DNA of 64,000 nt from NCBI GenBank assembly GCA_009823395.1, contig CM020509.1, positions 16,849,001 to 16,913,000 on the forward strand, in the 5' to 3' direction. Below, one piece after another: positions 26,538 through 36,195 of the stretch (the stretch's first letter is position 1; the number at the start of each line of letters is the position of its first letter). The notes beneath the pieces were generated by a model that had not been told where the DNA came from, ran no database searches, and saw only the letters and a list, made by a program, of their open reading frames with translations. The translations under genes were made by a program, and so were the position numbers. The stretch comes from Thamnaconus septentrionalis. Its lineage: Eukaryota > Chordata > Actinopteri > Tetraodontiformes > Monacanthidae.

Positions 26538-27494
26538 TCTGTTCCAGATGGCTATTTTTGGAATTTTGCTGGCAGGAGCGGGACGACCTGTGCAGAAGCT
26601 GCGGCTTTCAACGTGGATCATTTAGCGGCATAATGCACATACGTCGCAGCAGCTATATAATTTGCTATGTCTACATTTTATTCTTGTGGAAAATTCAATT
26701 CGCCCACCATGCAAGTGGAGTGAATTATGCGAATTCTTCTTCTTTTTTCGTCGTGATTATTGTGGGATGTTGGATCTCTGCGTTAGTCTCTTGAAGGAGG
26801 ACGTGTTAAATCGGTGAAATTTCTCCGCGGTTGCAGCTTGGTATCATCCGCCGTCCTCCTCCATGCTTCTCCCTCTCCACCACTCCTACGCATCTCCTCC
26901 CCCGCTCCCTTCCCCTCCCCCATCTGTTGCGACACGAGCACGGTCTGAATGGGTGTGGCGATGACGCTGTCTGCCTCGGTGCATTGTGGGTAACGTCAGG
27001 GTCTTCCGGCGTTGCTGTACATGTACAGAGTCCGAGTGCTGCAGAGTGAGCCTTTGGAGATGAAAATGAATCTGTTTCAAAATGCAGTCTTTCCCTTGTG
27101 AATGCATCAGCTGCACGAGGACGTTCTTACCTTCTCGGTTGAGACGTTATTATTTTTTAATGATCCTGTGCACGGCTATTGAAGATGCTGGGGGATGTGT
27201 GCGCTCACGTGTCCTTGAAGCAAGTGTGGGCTTGTGCTGCCCTCTGCAGGACTAAATCGATATAGAAGGAGCTTAGAGCTGCGACACACATTAGCCGGGG
27301 TTGATCCTGATGGCTTTTGTCACACACACATCCGAGCTTTTGAACCGATCCTGGCTGAAGTTGATGCGATTAAAGTCGGTGGCTGGATGTTACCTGGAGA
27401 TTTTCTGCGCAAGACATTTTACCCGCCCTCCTGTTGCTGAAAATCACCCTTTCTCTTCCCGCAGGAGAGCCAGGACTACGAGCCAGAGGCATAA
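18911..27494 (+). CDS. sncb: Beta-synuclein
   Basis: Neuronal presynaptic protein that binds curved phospholipid membranes through an amphipathic helix and interacts with alpha-synuclein. Coding exons: 18911-19031, 22669-22698, 22934-23019, 25974-26060, 27465-27494. All splice sites are GT-AG; phases 1, 1, 0, 0. Product 117 aa. The N terminus [14 protein letters not shown] and 11-mer repeats of the KTKEGV type (about residues 10-64) are the synuclein hallmark. [16 protein letters not shown] begins the C-terminal half, followed by an acidic tail ending DYEPEA, which identifies the beta paralogue (human beta ends YEPEA; gamma does not). Compared with human beta (134 aa), exon 3 is 12 nt shorter and about 11 residues are missing between VAEKT and GNIAAATG, so the hydrophobic core is unusually short. 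Synteny with gprin1 supports the identity. Confidence 0.96.
21572..21655. repeat. (TG)n flanked by TATATA arms
   Basis: A TG tract (about 21587-21608) between ATATATATA and TATATATA arms in sncb intron 2, followed by AGATAGATAGAT. The arms are self-complementary and the whole is low-complexity. Confidence 0.85.
22189..22262. repeat. Short dispersed-repeat relic in sncb intron
   Basis: GGTAAATGGACTGCACTTAT followed by GTAGTGCTTTTTAAGCACTTT resembles the widespread fish motif GTAAATGGACTGCATTTATA...GCGCTTT. Only about 70 bp remain. Family assignment is from memory and tentative. Confidence 0.45.
23639..23752 (+). repeat. Degenerate telomere-like (GGGTTA/GGGTTG)n array
   Basis: About 110 bp in sncb intron 4 made of GGTTGGGGTTAGG, GGATAGGGTTAGGGTTGAG and similar hexamer variants. 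A second short patch (GCTTAGGGTTGGAGTTGGG) occurs at 23927-23957. The G-rich strand is the plus strand throughout. This looks like an eroded interstitial telomeric or minisatellite repeat. Confidence 0.8.
26490..26535. repeat. (TG)n microsatellite in last sncb intron
   Basis: About 46 bp of pure TG. A CA tract of about 32 bp lies at 26139-26170 in the same intron, so the two are inverted relative to each other and could pair in the pre-mRNA. Confidence 0.96.
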
Positions 27495-28325
27495 ACGCAC
27501 CAGTCCAAGCCACCGTCCAACCAGCAGCACAATAACATTTCTAATAATAAAAAGGACAAATGCTGAAGCTAATACAATTATACTCCCGTTGCAAAAAAAA
27601 AAAAAAAAACAGAAAAAAGTCCAGAAAAAAGCATTCCCACTGAAAAGAGTTCTTCCTTCCTTCAAGACAAATCTTTTATGATTCTATATTGTAAATGTCA
27701 TGTTATTAATGTAATGTGTTGGGTGTAGGTATTTATTGAGGTGTAGGATTTGCCCACTCTGTCTCATTTCCTTGACTCCCTCCCAATGAAATGAGAAAAG
27801 AGCCTGGGCTCGTGACTTTGTACTTGTGTGTATCTGTATTTAGAAATGTGCAATAGATGTTCATCATCTTCCAATGAGACATTGGGAACGGAAAAAAAAA
27901 TAAGTATGTCCGGTTGCAAGCAAATGTGGAAAAACAATAATATCCTCCTAAGTGTCGACAAATGCCTGTATGTGGGTTTTTCTTTCTTTATTTATTTATT
28001 TATTTTGCATTTCTTTGGAAATTTTCTTTGGACATTTTTCAGAGTAAAGAGTTTTTTACATTGTATCTTTATAGTTGCTTGTGAAACCATTCCAGTAAAA
28101 CTATCTGTTAGAAATGGACAGAGTATACATGTCTGTGTGTGCGTGCGTGTGTGTGCGTATGCGTGTGCGTGTGTGTGTGTGTTTACGTGTACCGACAAAT
28201 TTTAACGAGTCAGTATATCATGTCTTGAACTCATGATGGTTGTCATATCAATATGTGCTTTAAATTGCAAGGTTTATGTGTTAAGCCAGACATACATTCC
28301 TCTGTAAATAATAAAAAAGTGAAAA
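27495..28325 (+). other. sncb: sncb 3' UTR with two poly(A) signals
   Basis: After the TAA the sequence has an early AATAAA at 27546-27551 and a distal AATAAA at 28310-28315 followed by an A-rich run. Use of the distal signal gives a 3' UTR of about 0.8 kb. It contains an A17 run (about 27593-27609), TTTATTTATTTATTT (about 27986-28002, AU-rich-element-like) and a GTGTGCGT tract at about 28134-28182. Confidence 0.7.
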
Positions 28326-28600
28326 AAAAAACAAAAAAACAAGAACTGTAAGTTTGTTGCAGCACGTTTAAACTCTTTTGCTCCCCACTGTACTCCTGCA
28401 TCGTCTAGACGTGTTTATGCACAATCTGCTGAGTAGGCTCTGGCTCTTGGCAGGATGCTGCCATTGCTGGGATGCCAGTCTGACCAGGCTTTTCGGGTGG
28501 GTTTTGTTCGGCTTAATCCGGCTGGAACGTGCGTGGTCGGTAGTGTCGGGGCTCAAAAACAGGAGGTATTAAACAGCCCACTCCGCCGCCGTCGGCTCAC

Positions 28601-28672
28601 ATGGATTTCTCATCCCGCATGGACGGTGACAAGAGCCCATGGCCTCCATCAAGAAGTCCGTTGAGAGCCTGA
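28601..28672 (+). promoter_or_regulatory. Upstream ORF overlapping the adirf-like start
   Basis: An ATG at 28601 opens a 23-codon frame that runs past the main ATG at 28639 in another frame and stops at 28670-28672. If the transcript starts upstream of 28601, ribosomes initiating here would miss the main start, a common form of translational damping. The transcription start is not known. Confidence 0.4.
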
Positions 28673-29456
28673 AAGGCACGAGCCACTCAGCCGCCAAAGG
28701 AGTCACAGACACAGCAGGTAACGAGGGTCGACTGTCACAAAACACGGGCAACGCTGTAGTGTCGGCCACAGAGAGAAAACTATCTTAACATGCATTTACT
28801 GAATGTGTTTGTGATGTTTTTGTAATATGTCAAAGGTTACTGTCTGTTTTTTTTATAATACATTTAAAATCATGTGAAATGGTTTTAGAAGATTTAAAGT
28901 GCAACAGATGTTACTCTTACTCTACTATATGATGTGATTCAGTGCAGGCAGCTCAAGAGGCCGTGCAGCAGGTGGCAGACTCCTCCAAGGAAACGGTCAA
29001 CACAGGTAGAGTGCACACTCAACTTGCCTCTGAAGATTGGTGATAGAACTCAAGAGATGCTACTGAAAATCTGCCGCAGCCAATTGGATGGAGGGGGAAA
29101 TATTTGTTGACTACTTTGATAGCTAATGCTTTAGAAAGACAGAAATGTCAAGATATCCATACACACAAATCAAAAAGGTTGCAACTAGGTCAGCCGACAA
29201 CTCTATATTCTCCTTGTGAATGATTAGTTTGTCCTTTTATTTCAACACTGATGAACTGGCGACCTGTCCACAGTGTACGTGTGTGAATTATGTGCCCTCG
29301 TCTCTCTCTGTTCCTCTATTGTCCTTTCTTTCCTTTCAACGACTCCCCGAAGCTGCTCAAGAAGCCAGCAAACAGACCCAAGAAGCGATCGGAAAAGCAG
29401 CGGACAAGGCGGCAACCACCATCAAGGAGATGGGAAAGAAGATGGAGACCAAATGA
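28639..29456 (+). CDS. adirf: ADIRF-like small helical protein
   Basis: Three coding exons, 28639-28717, 28943-29005 and 29353-29456, joined at GT-AG sites in phase 1 each time, encode 81 aa. The product is hydrophilic, Ala/Lys/Glu/Gln-rich, with no signal peptide or membrane segment, and should form amphipathic helix. It resembles human adipogenesis regulatory factor (76 aa): a MAS start, a central AAQEAV...QQVAD segment, TQEAIGKAADKA near residues 56-67, and a GKK near the C terminus. ADIRF is reported as a nuclear/cytosolic promoter of adipocyte differentiation; the biochemical activity is unknown. The gene starts about 0.3 kb after the sncb poly(A) site, on the same strand, and has AATAAA at 29645-29650. 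Human ADIRF adjoins SNCG. The third exon has a weak polypyrimidine tract right at the acceptor (CCCCGAAG), so its 3' splice site is the least certain point. Confidence 0.8.
29247..29281 (+). repeat. Relic of a common fish dispersed repeat
   Basis: TGATGAACTGGCGACCTGTC followed by CACAGTGTAC matches, in reverse orientation, the TGGACAAGTCGCCAGTTCATC segment in the cdhr2 intron near 41490. It lies in the last adirf-like intron. Confidence 0.7.
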
Positions 29457-30213
29457 TTTGTCCAAAATGAGCAGTCAAGCCGCGTGATACTGAGGGCTCA
29501 AATAAGTAACAGCATTGGTATTGGGGGGGACGGAATACTTGGAAACATTTATATACGTATACTCAGAACACATTCCAGCATTTCTTTTCTTTTTCAGTTT
29601 TTTCTATTTTTTATTTCTTTACCTTAGATCCTATTGTATGTAGAAATAAAAAAGTGAATCTTTTGAAATGTGATTTTACTTTTTTGTTTTTACTTCTGTG
29701 ACTGATCAAACTTCCAGCGTGATGAAAACAAAAATATTAGGAGTGCACCAATTATAAACAACAGAAAAACGCAAACATACTTTCACATGTCAACATGTAA
29801 ACCTATTATACATATGCACACTTAATAATACAGCAGCTGTAAGACAGCCTGACAAATGTAATGCTTTATGCCTTATGTCATTCATTTAATTTCACACAAG
29901 CCAACTGTGTTGTCCCACAATATACCCACAGCAAATGAATGTGCCTGTATATTAAAATATTTTGAGAATATTGCAAATATCATATAGTGCAAATATTCCG
30001 AACATTCCTTTCATCTTCAGCACACAATTTACCCAAGATTCTTTTGGATTGGGGCCATTTGATGACCAAACTTGCTTTTCTACTTTAATTTCAACATTAT
30101 TGTTGTGTTGAGTACCATGGGTTTAACTTACTTGTTTTTTCCTGGCGTACATTTAAATATATTTTTTTGTTTTGTTTACATCATTTTCACTATCTAAAGT
30201 TATAGGGGGGTAA

Positions 30214-30575
30214 AAAAAAAAAAAGCTTTTGGACACCTCATATATTTGTGATGTACTGTATCACACTAATAATCAGTCTTAAGTCTCTAAAGGCAGTTGA
30301 TTTTAATGCAGCCACCAACATTTACTCAACATGCTTCACGTGCACCGTTCTGTCCAGCTCAGAATTTGATGTTTCAGCAAGATGATGTAACACATCCAGA
30401 GTACAAGAGTACAAGAACAAGTATTTGTCCCTCTTATTTTGTCTTATGACCATTTTTGGTGCCTCTAATGCAGCCAAACCTTTTGAAATACAAAAAAAAA
30501 CATCTCTGGCAAATATTTAAAGACAATAATTGTGATAGTCAAATTTTAAAGGTGTCCAAAAACTTTATTCTCCGA
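30214..30575. mobile_element. Inverted-repeat element, Tc1/mariner-like MITE
   Basis: GCTTTTGGACACCTCATAT at about 30214 is an inverted match to AAAGGTGTCCAAAAACTTTA at about 30548. The roughly 330-bp interior is AT-rich and noncoding. TTTGGACACC-type ends are common on short Tc1-like fish elements. No TA duplication was confirmed. Confidence 0.55.
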
Positions 30576-30589
30576 CTGTACTACATCTT

Positions 30590-31989
30590 ACCATACAGTA
30601 TAGAGGCTCCCATGCTTCTGCAAATCTCTCTTCTGCATCCTGTTATTTAGCACTACCTATTTTTTTGTTTGTTTGTTTGTTTTTTGGGTGCAGCCATGGT
30701 CAGTTTCACCTCCAGGCCGCTGAGAGACTCCGTTAGGCCTTTGGCGAAGGGACGGGCTCCTAATGAGGATGTGATCAGAGCAGTCTTACCTTGGCCCCTC
30801 AGCAGCCCACCTCCCTCCATTACAGGACACGGTTGCTAGGCAACAGAACTCTACGGTGGCCTATGATTGGTGGAGGCCTATGAATTGATGGTGAGAATAC
30901 TTATGTCAGTACAGTGTGTTCCGGCCAAGCTGCAGCCCACTGCTATGGTAAAAAACAACAACAGTAAAAATAAATAAATAAATAAATAAAAATAAAAAAA
31001 AAAAGGAAAACAAAAAGAAGAAACTGTGTGAAATAGTACCTACTGCCTCACACTGTTACTTCCACACCGGCAGAATAAGATTGATTTTAAAGAAATGTCT
31101 GGCATAGGAAGGTTGGAGGGAGGGATGAGCATGAAAGACGTGCTGCTTTACAAGTGTTTGTGTGTGTGGGAGGCAGAGCTCTTCGCCCTGCAGCCTTCTT
31201 TAGCTCCTATCCCCTGTGCTCCTTCTTGTACTCTCTTTCTGTGTGTGAGTGTGTCGGTGTGTGTGTGTGTGTGTGCATGCGTGCATGTGTCTATGTGTGT
31301 GTGTGACTGCACACAACACTCAGGCTTTGCAGATTTTTCTCCCATTCTCTCTCCCGCACACAAACAGTATTTACATAAAGATTTTCAAGATCCGGTTTGT
31401 GAGCCTATGACTGCTTAGCAATTGGGGTTTCCCTTTTGATTCCATCAAGAAGTTTCCAGAACAAATGTGACCCTCGCAGACGCAGACATTCAACTCTTAT
31501 TTAAAAAAACAAAAACAATTCCTTATTTAAAAGAAAGGCGCCCCTGTTCTGTATAGTCCGCCTCCCTTTAAGAGCTCACACTGATCATTTGCTATAAAAT
31601 GAATGTTGTTGTTTTTTTTAAAACCGTCCCCCAATGGCGCCTCCACTAAAATTTTCCAAATGTAAAGTGATGCAAGTTCATCACATACACATGTTTAATC
31701 CTCTTGCCAACAGTTTCCAGTGCGTTGCCGCGAGAAGACAGAGCTAATTACTATGATTTACTGATGATTAGAGAGCTGAACGCATATTTTGTTGTTACAT
31801 TACCAGACACCGCCAGCAGCCGACTGTGGTTTCCAGGGAAACTAGAAATGTGAGGCTTTTCAATAGACAGAGTCACAGCTAAGAGAGCGAGGGCTGCCTA
31901 AGATAGATTCTTCTAGAGACAAACCTGTAGCCGCTGCAATCACATCCAGCCAAGGGGGAAGATTAATGGACAGACGTGGATGAAAACAT
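30590..31989. other. Intergenic adirf-gprin1, no gene seen
   Basis: Holds an A-rich (AAAT)n patch at about 30967-31005 and a GT-rich tract at about 31245-31305. No coding exon is recognised. Confidence 0.55.
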
Positions 31990-32046
31990 GCCATGTGAGA
32001 TTTGACAGAGTCATGGAGAGACTTCACTCTGGCTTCAGGTGCTGAG
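31990..32046 (+). other. gprin1: Probable noncoding first exon of gprin1
   Basis: The sequence CTTCAGGTGCTGAG ends at a good donor, GTATGT at 32047. The acceptor TCCTGCAG at about 32502-32509 precedes the gprin1 ATG by some 34 bases. The 5' limit of the exon is arbitrary. Confidence 0.45.
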
Positions 32047-32543
32047 GTATGTCTACCACTTGTGTTTTTCAAGAATTTGTGCCATATTTTTTTTGGTTTG
32101 TTTCACACTTCCATCTGTTTTTATTGTTGTACATTCCTGTGCATGACTTGGTAATGATATTTGCAATAGTCAGGTGTTATGTCACAAGGGGATTGCGTAT
32201 TATATGTCAGGCTACAGGTACGGTCTGTGATGCAGTCAGTCAGTAATTAGTGCAGTGATGGCTCATTCTGCTGAATTATCGCAGATGGCTACCTAAAAAG
32301 CAAAAGTGTGAGCATCAATTCCATGAAATAGTAGCACTCAGTGGTGTGACTTCTTTTCCATCGGTGCCTGGATTACTGACATCGACATAATATGTTGGGA
32401 GTATTTTGTCGCCTTTTGTTTGGTATTTTCATTGTCTGGTGTGTTGGAACACATTAATTACACTCCAAAAAAATTAAACGATATGTGGGTGCTGCGTTCT
32501 GTCCTGCAGGTTATTCAAAAACAGCTCTTATACGGAAAACAAG

Positions 32544-34559
32544 ATGGGAAGCCTGAAAGAGGAGATGAGAAGCTTCAGGGGGGACCACAAGACCTGTGAG
32601 ATGGCGGGGGATGGAGACCGTGCAGGCGGATCAGATGGCAACGCTGCACCTGAGGGACCTCAGCTTAGCGCAAGTCAAGAGTCAACACGTCAGGAGGACT
32701 ACAAGCCGGGACTTAGCACGGATGCCAAGAGTCCGACGTCCGAGGATCTCTCGCAAGGCGACCGCTCAGATCCAACGGAAGCTGAAGACTCCGGGCATGC
32801 TGGTTCTATTCCTTTACTACAACAACCAGAGGCTGAACAAACACAAAACCCGACGGCGATTCAGTGCGACAAAGACGTCAAGATTCCGGTGGGGTTGTCC
32901 GGTGATAAAACCATGGACCCAAGCGAAGAAACCACAGCGGCCAACGAGAACATCTCAGTTCCAGCCACCCCTGGCCCCTACGAACTCTGGTCTCCAGCCC
33001 CCGAAGGACAGCACCACATGAGAACGCAGGTCAGCCTGGAGGTGGTCCAGTGCTGCTCGGCAGCCACCAGCCCCATGACCCCCGCCCAGGGGGGCAATTC
33101 CTTCTTCTTTCCGAGTGCCGTGGGCAGATCCATGGGTTTGGGCGACACGAGAGACGCCGAACTGCAGGTGGGCAACCTGGTCGAGCTGTGCTCCGTGGCC
33201 ACTTCCCCCATGACGCCCAAGACGCCATTCACCACTGCTTTCCCAGCACTTATCGGCAAGGAAGGGAGTGGGGAAAGGAGTGAGCAGCAAAAGGCGGAAA
33301 GCAAACAAGATAGTGTGCCTGCCACGAAGAGAAGTGAGGCCGAGATAAGCGGGGACTCGGCACAGATCCCTTCAAAGGACTCGCACTCCGACTCAAACGT
33401 CTCTCCGGAGGGTTCAGCCAGCCGCCCCGCTGCCGCCGCCACTGCCACCTTAATAGATTCACAAGTGACTCTGCGAGATGGCAATCAGCAGTGCCAGCAG
33501 CAAAGGATGGGGAGTATGGATCAAGACATCACAATCACGGTGACACACTACAACAACAAGGAGGAGGAGGAAGAGGGGGACTCGCCCTGCTTCCACATAG
33601 AGCAAGACATGGTCAAGATCGATGAGTACAAGGAACCTGACGGGGATGTCAGCGCCACCGTGCAGGAGAGCCAAGGAGAGGAGAAGACGTCTCCAGAGGA
33701 ACAGGGTGTGACACAAACCCAGGCTGGGGAAGTTCCGGCCGGCTGTGGATCGCAAGCCGGAACGATCGGCGAACTCTCAGACGACGTGGCAGCCCGAGAA
33801 GATTCCTGGGGTGGGAAGGCTGCCGTCCCCGAATCTCCAGCTCCTTTCGGCTGCCACAACATCCGCACACAGGTGAGCCTGGAGGTGGTGCAGTGTCAGT
33901 CGGTCGCCACAAGCCCCATGACGCCTCCGGAAGGGGACCAAGCCTTCTGCTTCCCGATTTCCCTGGGCAAGAGCGCCGCGACGGCCACAGAGAGCAAAGA
34001 CGCCGAGTCGCAGGTGGGCCGGAGCGTCGTGGAGTGTCGCTCGGTGGCCACGGCGCCCATGACGCCAAGGACGCCGACTGTCACGACTTTCCCAGAGGTC
34101 GGCAGGGCGCCCGGCTCCTCAGGGGGCAAGATTTCAGAAGAAGACGAGGACGAGAAGGAGAAGCAGGAAGCGGGAGGGTCCAAGGCGGAGGAGGACTGCA
34201 AGGAGAAGTGCGAGGAGCCGGTGCAGGAGGTGAGCTGGGACGAGAAGGGGATGACGTGGGAGGTGTACGGCGCCGTGGTGGAGGTGACCGTGCTGGGCTC
34301 GGCCATCCAGAAGCATCTGGAGAAGCAGGTGAAGAAGCGGCAGCCCTCCATGCCGCCGCCGCCACCGCTGAACCTCTCGGCTGTGCCACTCTCCCCTGGC
34401 GAGTCGGCCGCCGCCCCGGGGGGCTCGGGGAAGGGCCGGGCGGGCAAGAGGCAGGAGCGAGGCGGCGAGGCGGGCCGGCGCAGGAGGAACCCTTTCCGCC
34501 AGATGATGGAGAACATGCAGCAGCCGCACTGCTGCTCCAAAACGCACACCTCCGAGTGA
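32544..34559 (+). CDS. gprin1: GPRIN1 (G protein-regulated inducer of neurite outgrowth 1)
   Basis: Single coding exon, 671 aa. GPRIN proteins bind activated Go/Gi/Gz alpha subunits at the growth-cone membrane and promote neurite extension. The conserved GRIN C-terminal domain is at about residues 563-664 ([14 protein letters not shown], then [13 protein letters not shown]), with a proline run (MPPPPPPL), a basic stretch ([12 protein letters not shown]) and a Cys-Cys pair at 663-664, the expected palmitoylation site. The rest is acidic and disordered. Residues about 159-234 and 440-516 are an internal duplication, each copy carrying [11 protein letters not shown] and two [13 protein letters not shown] motifs. 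Human GPRIN1 is longer (about 1000 aa) and its N-terminal part is poorly conserved. The ATG was chosen because the acceptor lies just upstream and the reading frame is open throughout. Confidence 0.95.
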   Translation: MGSLKEEMRSFRGDHKTCEMAGDGDRAGGSDGNAAPEGPQLSASQESTRQEDYKPGLSTDAKSPTSEDLSQGDRSDPTEAEDSGHAGSIPLLQQPEAEQTQNPTAIQCDKDVKIPVGLSGDKTMDPSEETTAANENISVPATPGPYELWSPAPEGQHHMRTQVSLEVVQCCSAATSPMTPAQGGNSFFFPSAVGRSMGLGDTRDAELQVGNLVELCSVATSPMTPKTPFTTAFPALIGKEGSGERSEQQKAESKQDSVPATKRSEAEISGDSAQIPSKDSHSDSNVSPEGSASRPAAAATATLIDSQVTLRDGNQQCQQQRMGSMDQDITITVTHYNNKEEEEEGDSPCFHIEQDMVKIDEYKEPDGDVSATVQESQGEEKTSPEEQGVTQTQAGEVPAGCGSQAGTIGELSDDVAAREDSWGGKAAVPESPAPFGCHNIRTQVSLEVVQCQSVATSPMTPPEGDQAFCFPISLGKSAATATESKDAESQVGRSVVECRSVATAPMTPRTPTVTTFPEVGRAPGSSGGKISEEDEDEKEKQEAGGSKAEEDCKEKCEEPVQEVSWDEKGMTWEVYGAVVEVTVLGSAIQKHLEKQVKKRQPSMPPPPPLNLSAVPLSPGESAAAPGGSGKGRAGKRQERGGEAGRRRRNPFRQMMENMQQPHCCSKTHTSE

Positions 34560-35100
34560 CAGCCGGCCGAGGTGGCCAACGGGATGTGGCTGTTCACGAC
34601 GTCCGACGAGGCCCGAGGCGGCGATACAATCACTACTTTCCAATAAGACGCGCGCGTGTCGACAGGTGAGCGGCTCAGAGCGACGCACGCGGAGAGAAAA
34701 AAATAAAAGCACAAAGCCGTTTCGACGGCGGTCGGAGCCAATCACGGTCGTTGTTTGTTTTGCTTTCACGTTGTCGTCAGAGGGGCTTAACGAGGCAAGA
34801 GACGTTGATTTTAGCCACCTCCAGCGTCACCGCTCCATCTTCCTGTTTGTCACAGGCCAGTCCATCCATCTCAGATGATACAAAGCCATGTTCTCCTGGA
34901 TGACAGAGGGAAAACAGTTTTTTCTGTTTATGATTCCTGTTGTTTGTGTATGGAGATTAGAGCTGGCCTAAATGTTGCCTTGTCCTGTGTTTCAGAGGAT
35001 CCCTTTTTAACGAGTGAACTCTTTGAATGTCTTGGCTTTTTAGATTTGGAAGAACATAATTGCCCCTGTTTGAATTGTGAAAAGCTATGGGAATAAAAAT
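34560..35100 (+). other. gprin1: gprin1 3' UTR
   Basis: About 0.5 kb of noncoding sequence ends at AATAAA (35092-35097). No further signal on this strand is evident before cdhr2. Confidence 0.6.
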
Positions 35101-36195
35101 ATGTGAGTGAGAAAGATGATTGTGTTGTGTTTAGAAAAGTAATAACTCCTCGTCTGACTGTGTTTCTAAGCTGTCAGAGTGACTTAATGCCATAATTAGT
35201 AGTTTAGTACATTATGTGATTGAATTTACACTCATTGTGGTTTTTCCTTTCGATTCAGCAGTTGTTGTTGTGTCAGTGAGTTTGGTGTTTGTGCATCAAT
35301 TTCATGAAATGACTTTTTTTTTTAATGTGGAATCGATTTTATTCTCTTGCGATACATTCGTTTAGATGTTAGTGCAAATTGAAATAACCTTCTTAATCAG
35401 CTGCTTGTAGAACGCCAAGCTGCATGAGGTATTATTTCGTCTAGACAATTCACTGGGCATCACAGACCCTCTGCAAATACTGAGGAAAAATCAAACATGC
35501 TTAAGAGGAAAACGTTTTCGCTGACATGCAGGTAAAAGTAAGGATTTAGTTCTCGCATTGACATTATGCAATCTTTTTGTATCCTCTTTTTGGTTTCTCT
35601 CCCAAGTAGCATCATGCTGCACCAAACAATTAGCACAGTGTGTTGACTTTACATGTGGTACAGTTCCTTAGAAATCAAAAAGGTTTTTAAAATGTTGCTT
35701 TATATATTCAAAATTTAAACAAAAAAATAAAGTGATTCATGTGCAACCAACAAATGTTTCCTTTCAATTGCTTCTCAAATAGCATTTTATTTTATTCCCT
35801 GAGAAAGTAGTATGAAGTTTCTCTTAAACGTCTAAGCAATAATTATGGAGACGATGCATAGAAATGTGAAAACAAGGGGGAAATTCATATGGGAGTCACA
35901 TTAGTGTTATCCATCTGACTCAGGGTTTTGTCTAACAGTATGTCTTTAAGACATTTCAGCATAAATAAACATTCTTCATATAAAAACAATCCATCAGCCA
36001 AGTCAGTTCCATTTTATCAACACACTGTGGCATCACTGCCCTATTTTCAGTGTTAAAAAAAAACTCTTTTTGGTTCCCATTTTTTCCCCTCTAACAAATT
36101 TATAACCCATGACATGGGATCGCACAGTACCATTACAACAATTGAGAAGGGCCGATCAGACTGGCTGTCCAGCAGCTGCTCTTTCCAATGTTTCG
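35101..36195. other. Convergent intergenic spacer gprin1/cdhr2
   Basis: AT-rich sequence between two convergent genes. On the minus strand, overlapping AATAAA signals at 35786-35796 lie about 400 bp past the cdhr2 stop and are good candidates for its poly(A) signal. Nothing else is recognised. Confidence 0.6.

Noticed and set aside
28939..28952. Alternative acceptor for adirf-like exon 2 after AGTGCAG
   Set aside because: Using it shifts the frame and destroys the similarity to ADIRF; the acceptor at GATTCAG keeps phase 1 and the Ala/Gln/Val helix pattern.
33893..34741. Long overlapping frames in gprin1, 258 codons on plus and 281 codons on minus
   Set aside because: They are out-of-frame shadows of the GC-rich gprin1 exon. 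Their products are low-complexity Ala/Pro/Ser/Arg with no family resemblance, while the main frame carries the conserved GRIN domain.
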